Assembly (NCBI RefSeq): GCF_023101145.1 | Contig: NZ_CP073714.1 | Coordinates: 992,001 to 1,056,000 of the forward strand | DNA from: Paenibacillus pabuli | GTDB lineage: Bacteria; Bacillota; Bacilli; Paenibacillales; Paenibacillaceae | DNA: 64,000 bases | Reading direction: 5' to 3' | Shown here: positions 59,541 to 64,000 of the stretch, in pieces | Layout of the letters: each line of letters opens with the position of its first letter | Position numbering within the stretch: the first letter of the stretch is position 1 | The notes under the pieces: model-generated | Database searches by the model: none | What the model saw: only the letters and a program-made list of their open reading frames with translations | Told to the model about the DNA's origin: nothing | Translations under genes and position numbers: made by a program

Positions 59541-62500
59541 ATGAATCAGGAAGATAAAGTTCAACAGTATCAGAATGAGTTGCAGGAAAAAGTTAAATCG
59601 CTGAACGGCGTGGAGCGGGAACTCGCAGGTTATGTAGCCGAGATGGCTGGATTCACTTATTTGCGTGAAGACGAAAAGGCCTATTTGGATACAGTGGAAC
59701 AATTGAAACGTACGGCTGCTGAGACGCAAGCTCCATTGTTCAGTCCATTGCTAGATGTATTGAGACAGCTGGTCAGTGCACCATTCCTGGTTCGATTCCG
59801 TTACATTGCAGAACGTGCAGCAAATTTTCCTTATAGCAAAAATTATGAGCGCAGACCGTTTCGGACCATTGATCCCGAACAGCATATTGGACAGGTTCTT
59901 CGCAAAATGATTGCTTTGTTCCGCATGGAGATGCAAGGCTTCTCTCTGAACGAGTATGTATCCATACGGGAGTACAAGATTGATTACCTTCATGAGATCA
60001 GAGCCGTTTTGCCGGATTGTATTGCCTACGAACTGGATCATGAAATCGGTGATATGAAGCAGGCGCTGCATGATATTATCTATGGTGACAATCAGAATGC
60101 ATTGCTGACCACGGAAATGATCAAGGGGATCTTCATGAGCGATCAGGTCGATGCTTACCAGATGGTTGGGGAATTGCTCGTTGCAGCCAGACTGCAGGAG
60201 GGTTTGCGCCAGAGCATTGTGGAACGGATGGATGAAGGAACGCTTGAGGCGTATATATACATATTAAAAATAATCATCGACAACAATCTAATTCGGTTCA
60301 GTTCGGTGGTGAGAGCACTCGCCGTGTGGACAGGGATCGGAATTGAAGCGGCAAATCAGCGTGTTGCTGCGCAATTCATTACACAAGCGCATCAAGCATT
60401 GACTGATTCTGCGGTGCGAGAGGCATGGCAGCAAAGTGACAATGCGAACCAGTTGTTCATCAGTCTATGGGCTACGGCTGTTATTGAAGAGAATGAACTG
60501 GAGCGAAAAGTCATTCAGATCATGGATCACGGTCAAGTATATCAGCAAATTGTTGCACAATACGTACTTGCTAACAGTCAGAACAGAGGGCTGCGCTTAC
60601 AGATGGCACGTCAGTATCTTGAAGTGCAGGATCTGGAATTACTGCATTGGGTGATTGAGAATTATGATGCCATGTACATGTTTAACTGGAGCTTTGAGAA
60701 TGGAGAGAATCAACGTAGTGTTCACGTCTGGCCACTGCCTGTTTTTGAAGATAAAATCGTGCGTCGGCGTGACTTCGATCTGTTCAAACAAATGCTGGCC
60801 CACATTCCGCAGGGAGGGGCTGGTGGACCATCCGGTGTTCTTGAATTTGTTCAATATCGGATTGATACGGATGATGTAGTGAAAAAAATGCTGTACCTTG
60901 CTGCCTATGACATGGACCCGGAATGGATTGGGGAGGTCATTGCACTCAAGGACAAGCTGAGCCCGGATTTGCGAGGAGAATTGTTGTCCCAGTTTGTCCA
61001 TCATCCCGAGAACGAAGTACAGAGACAGTTTATTTTTGACAGTCTGTCGGATAAGAGCATAAATAACCGTGAGAATGCTCTGCTCAAAGCCAAACGGTTG
61101 ACGCTGACGCTCGAAGAGATGCTGCAGATGGAGGCGTTGCTCAAGCTGAAAACGGGATCGTTACGTCAGAAGATCATTCAGGTCCTTCTGCTTCAATCCG
61201 CAGATGAATTAATCGTATCGTTGAAACGCCTTTTGCAATCCAAAAGTGAACTGCAGCGTCTGGGGGCGCTGGAACTGCTGACCGAGATCTCCGCAGATCC
61301 ACAGCGTTCGGAGCAGCAGGAGCAGATGCAACCATTAATAGAGCTCATTAAGACGCCAACAGCCAAGGAGCAGAAGCTGCTGGACAAGCTTACAGAGAAG
61401 AGCAGCAGGTATACGGCGGCTAATGGATTTGGCTTGTATGATCCTTCATGGGAAAATCCATTACTTCATGAAGAGCGTGATCTCGGCGGTTTCCAGCCAA
61501 AGGACCTGTTTACCCTTTCCCTGGAAAAAGCGAGGCAGTTTCTTGAAGGTTTGGATGCGTTGGTGCATGAGCACAGAGACCATGAATATGAGGCTGAATA
61601 TTATGCGGGCTACAAAGAAACCTTGCTTGTAGGAGCGACTTTGCGCCCTGTGGTCTTTACCCCTTATGATCAGCGGCAGGATATAGCGTTATTAGAGCAA
61701 TTCCCTCTCCATAACCTATGGGAGGAGTATTTCCAGAAAAGTGGCCTGGATAGTAAGGAAATGCTGCAGATCTTGTTTTCTATCCGTTTGGAGGATCTGA
61801 ATAAGAAGCTGGATTCTTATTACCGATACTATTCCGACGTATACGAATATAGTGAGTTGGAAAAACATTGGCTGCTGGAAGGATGGCGTAAGGATTTTGC
61901 CGAAGAGGTCTATCCGGTTCAGCATATCCAGGACATGAAAAAAATAGTCAGTGAGCTTCGTTACACAGATCAGGTGAAAACGCTGATTGAGGCCGTTTAT
62001 GAGGACAGTGAAAAGTCAGATACTTTTGAAATTGCTGAGCGGACACTGTATGCGCTAATGAAAATGATGCCTGAGGAACAAATGGAAAAGGAATCGGGCA
62101 TGCTCGACCTCTTGTCAGGACCATGGTTCTATATTGTGCGGGATCGGGTACACGATGATGACAGCTTCATGCGATATTTCCAAACGCTAAGCCAATTCGA
62201 CCGATTAAACAAGGACAGTTACCGAGGCTCCTTCCTTACGCTGAACGATTACCTGCGTGCCTATGAACTGGGCTTCATAGATGCACAGGAAGTCTACAAG
62301 CAGCTGCTTGTGGGAGAATCCCGTGCTCTGTTTATTCGGGAATTGACATCCAGCCGAAATGACTGGATCGCAGAGAAACCAATGTTGGCAGAACTGCGAA
62401 GAACAGTCGTTGAACGAATTTTGGAGATAGAGTTGACCCGAGGAGAGCTCTCAACAGAAGTAAGTACCCTGGCGATGAAGCTTGAGCGCATTGAAGGTAT

Positions 62501-64000
62501 GGGACATTGGGTGCATCTGGTGGCTGCGATGGATCAGGATACCTTTGTTCGTGGATATATCTATAGCTATGGTGACAACACGACACGTAAAGAAACGTTC
62601 AGCCATCTGATTCAGGTCTGCCATCCACGTGATGGAGAGGACGAAGCGCTGTTGGGACAATTGCTGGCGAAGCATCCCATTCAGGAGAAAAAGCTGCTGG
62701 AAGCCGCGATGTATGCGCCGCAGTGGATGGAGATTGTCGCCAAGCATCTCGGATGGGAAGGACTGCGCAGTGCAGCCTGGTACTTCCATGCCCACATCAA
62801 TGAACGATTTACTGCTGAAAAAGAAACCATTGTGGCGCACTATTCTCCAATCTCGCCCCAAGATTTTAATGAAGGTGCATTTGATATCGCCTGGTTTGAG
62901 GAGGCGTATGAGGCCGTTGGAGAGGAACGGTTCAGTCTGTTGTACGATTGCGCCAAGTATATCTCCGGCGGAGCCAATCATCGCAGATCGCAATTGTTCG
63001 CGGATGCAGCACTTGGGAAGCTGAAGCTTGAGGACATGCGTACATCCGTGGAAGATAAGCGTAATAAAGATCATCTGTTGACGTATAGCCTGATTCCGTT
63101 CGCAGAAGAAAAGGAGCATGATCTGCGCGAGCGGTACGATTTCATTCAGAAGTTTCTGATGCAGAGCAAACAGTTTGGCGCGCAGCGCCGGGCCAGTGAA
63201 AGTCTGGTATCCCAGATTGCACTCGGCAACCTTGCCCGTAATGCGGGATATGCCGATGTTACTCGGCTGATGTGGGATATGGAGGCCCGCAAGCTGGATG
63301 AGATGAAATCCTATTTTGAACCTCATGAGCTGGATGATGTTACCACGGCCCAACTGGTGATTGATGAAGAAGGTCAGCCGGAACTGCTCATCGTAAGCAA
63401 AGGGAAAACGCTCAAGTCTGTACCGGCCCGGTTCAAGAAAGACGGTTACATCGCCGAATTGAAGGAATTAAAAACGGATCTGGTTGATCAGTATCGCCGG
63501 GCAAGACTAGAATTGGAGCGTTCCATGACGGCGGGTACCTCCTTTACCCGGGAGGAGATTTCAAGCCTGTTGGAGAATCCGGTCCTTCGACCGCTGGTTC
63601 GCACTCTTGTATTCCAGGCAGGTGATAAGCTGGGTCGATTCGATGTAACGTCTGGTGGGCTGGTTGCTCCAGCCCCGGAAGGCTCGGAAAACTTGAGTCA
63701 GATTCAAGATTTGACGGAACAGGATCGTCTGTTGATTGCTCACCCTTTACATCTGTTCCAGAGTGGACGCTGGAGCGAATTCCAACGGGATCTGTTCAAC
63801 CGTCAGGAACGGCAGCCATTTAAGCAGGTATTCCGTGAACTTTATCTTCCGAACGAGGATGAGCTGGCTAATGGTACCGTATCCCGCAGGTATGCAGGTT
63901 ATCAGATTCAGCCGAAAAAAGCAGTTGCTCTGCTGAAAGGGCGTCAATGGACCGTCAGCTATGAAGAAGGGCTGCAAAAGGTAAGCTATGAGCATAACCT
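59541..64000 (+). CDS. Giant DUF4132-type (MolR-like) protein, 3' end beyond window
   Basis: At least 1486 residues are encoded, open to the last base. ATG 59541 follows AGGAGGAG. The protein is almost entirely helical with HEAT-like repeats (for example VLLLQSADELIVSLKRLL, LGALELLTEISADPQ). The visible C-terminal part (LPNEDELANGTVSRRYAGYQ, KKAVALLKGRQWTVSYEEGL) is the characteristic DUF4132 domain. Proteins of this kind are linked in other bacteria to MoxR-type AAA+ ATPases, VWA proteins and SWIM-domain proteins (the E. coli yeh region); the function is unknown. It lies 23 bp behind the small beta-grasp candidate in one transcription unit. Confidence 0.82.
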   Translation, partial: MNQEDKVQQYQNELQEKVKSLNGVERELAGYVAEMAGFTYLREDEKAYLDTVEQLKRTAAETQAPLFSPLLDVLRQLVSAPFLVRFRYIAERAANFPYSKNYERRPFRTIDPEQHIGQVLRKMIALFRMEMQGFSLNEYVSIREYKIDYLHEIRAVLPDCIAYELDHEIGDMKQALHDIIYGDNQNALLTTEMIKGIFMSDQVDAYQMVGELLVAARLQEGLRQSIVERMDEGTLEAYIYILKIIIDNNLIRFSSVVRALAVWTGIGIEAANQRVAAQFITQAHQALTDSAVREAWQQSDNANQLFISLWATAVIEENELERKVIQIMDHGQVYQQIVAQYVLANSQNRGLRLQMARQYLEVQDLELLHWVIENYDAMYMFNWSFENGENQRSVHVWPLPVFEDKIVRRRDFDLFKQMLAHIPQGGAGGPSGVLEFVQYRIDTDDVVKKMLYLAAYDMDPEWIGEVIALKDKLSPDLRGELLSQFVHHPENEVQRQFIFDSLSDKSINNRENALLKAKRLTLTLEEMLQMEALLKLKTGSLRQKIIQVLLLQSADELIVSLKRLLQSKSELQRLGALELLTEISADPQRSEQQEQMQPLIELIKTPTAKEQKLLDKLTEKSSRYTAANGFGLYDPSWENPLLHEERDLGGFQPKDLFTLSLEKARQFLEGLDALVHEHRDHEYEAEYYAGYKETLLVGATLRPVVFTPYDQRQDIALLEQFPLHNLWEEYFQKSGLDSKEMLQILFSIRLEDLNKKLDSYYRYYSDVYEYSELEKHWLLEGWRKDFAEEVYPVQHIQDMKKIVSELRYTDQVKTLIEAVYEDSEKSDTFEIAERTLYALMKMMPEEQMEKESGMLDLLSGPWFYIVRDRVHDDDSFMRYFQTLSQFDRLNKDSYRGSFLTLNDYLRAYELGFIDAQEVYKQLLVGESRALFIRELTSSRNDWIAEKPMLAELRRTVVERILEIELTRGELSTEVSTLAMKLERIEGMGHWVHLVAAMDQDTFVRGYIYSYGDNTTRKETFSHLIQVCHPRDGEDEALLGQLLAKHPIQEKKLLEAAMYAPQWMEIVAKHLGWEGLRSAAWYFHAHINERFTAEKETIVAHYSPISPQDFNEGAFDIAWFEEAYEAVGEERFSLLYDCAKYISGGANHRRSQLFADAALGKLKLEDMRTSVEDKRNKDHLLTYSLIPFAEEKEHDLRERYDFIQKFLMQSKQFGAQRRASESLVSQIALGNLARNAGYADVTRLMWDMEARKLDEMKSYFEPHELDDVTTAQLVIDEEGQPELLIVSKGKTLKSVPARFKKDGYIAELKELKTDLVDQYRRARLELERSMTAGTSFTREEISSLLENPVLRPLVRTLVFQAGDKLGRFDVTSGGLVAPAPEGSENLSQIQDLTEQDRLLIAHPLHLFQSGRWSEFQRDLFNRQERQPFKQVFRELYLPNEDELANGTVSRRYAGYQIQPKKAVALLKGRQWTVSYEEGLQKVSYEHN

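Overview
The window is a chromosomal segment of a Paenibacillus-like member of the Bacillota. The 16S/23S sequences look paenibacillar, most genes carry strong GGAGG-type ribosome binding sites, and GTG/TTG starts are frequent. Other signs are TPP riboswitches, LicT-type RAT antiterminators, GlnR/TnrA boxes, ECF vitamin transport and extracellular pectinolysis. No prophage, CRISPR array or tRNA gene was seen.

Layout. 1-6.4 kb: end of a penicillin-binding protein, a methyltransferase, a VOC protein, a zinc-ribbon membrane protein paired with a membrane-anchored trypsin-like protease, and a TetR/MFS efflux pair. 6.5-11.1 kb (minus): the aryl-beta-glucoside operon licT-bglP-bglA, with a catabolite-repressed promoter and two RAT/terminator switches. 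11.2-14.7 kb: a small basic protein, a two-domain lipoprotein between two copies of a duplicated terminator, and a chemotaxis receptor. 15.4-20.8 kb: one rrn operon (16S-23S-5S, no spacer tRNA) with readable processing stalks. 21-24.6 kb: dgk/dck kinases, a ferritin-like protein, a membrane protein and a MerR-TipAS regulator.

24.8-30.2 kb (minus): a TPP-riboswitch thiamine salvage operon, thiZXY (pyrimidine ABC importer) then thiM-thiD-thiE. thiE is strikingly GC-rich. 30.3-35.3 kb (minus): a five-gene operon of Fe-ADH-like dehydrogenase, SsuACB-like importer and class I/II aminotransferase. 35.5-38.3 kb: an Asp/Glu racemase, a radical SAM/SPASM protein and a secreted PL3 pectate lyase. 38.3-40.9 kb: an accessory island bounded by two copies of a 0.38-kb IS3-derived non-autonomous element, holding a secreted protein and a divergent membrane protein. 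41-47.7 kb: a stalk-domain protein, a second TPP riboswitch driving the ECF transporter ykoEDC, and a PQQ-like propeller protein. 47.8-50.3 kb: a metNIQ-like importer. 50.3-52.6 kb: a divergent XRE-MmyB regulator / FabF-like pair.

52.7-58.8 kb: divergent nitrate assimilation genes, nasA facing nasBC. Each promoter carries a GlnR/TnrA-type box over its -35. Each transcript starts with a tandem hexaloop hairpin pair overlapping an intrinsic terminator, the architecture of ANTAR antitermination. This is the most interesting signal in the window. 59.1 kb to the end: a small possibly beta-grasp protein followed by a giant DUF4132-type protein cut by the window edge.

Common themes are RNA-level control (two TPP riboswitches, two RATs, two ANTAR-like leaders) and scavenging (HMP/thiamine, beta-glucosides, pectin, sulfonate-like compounds, methionine, nitrate, deoxynucleosides). 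All assignments come from reading motifs; no database search was run.
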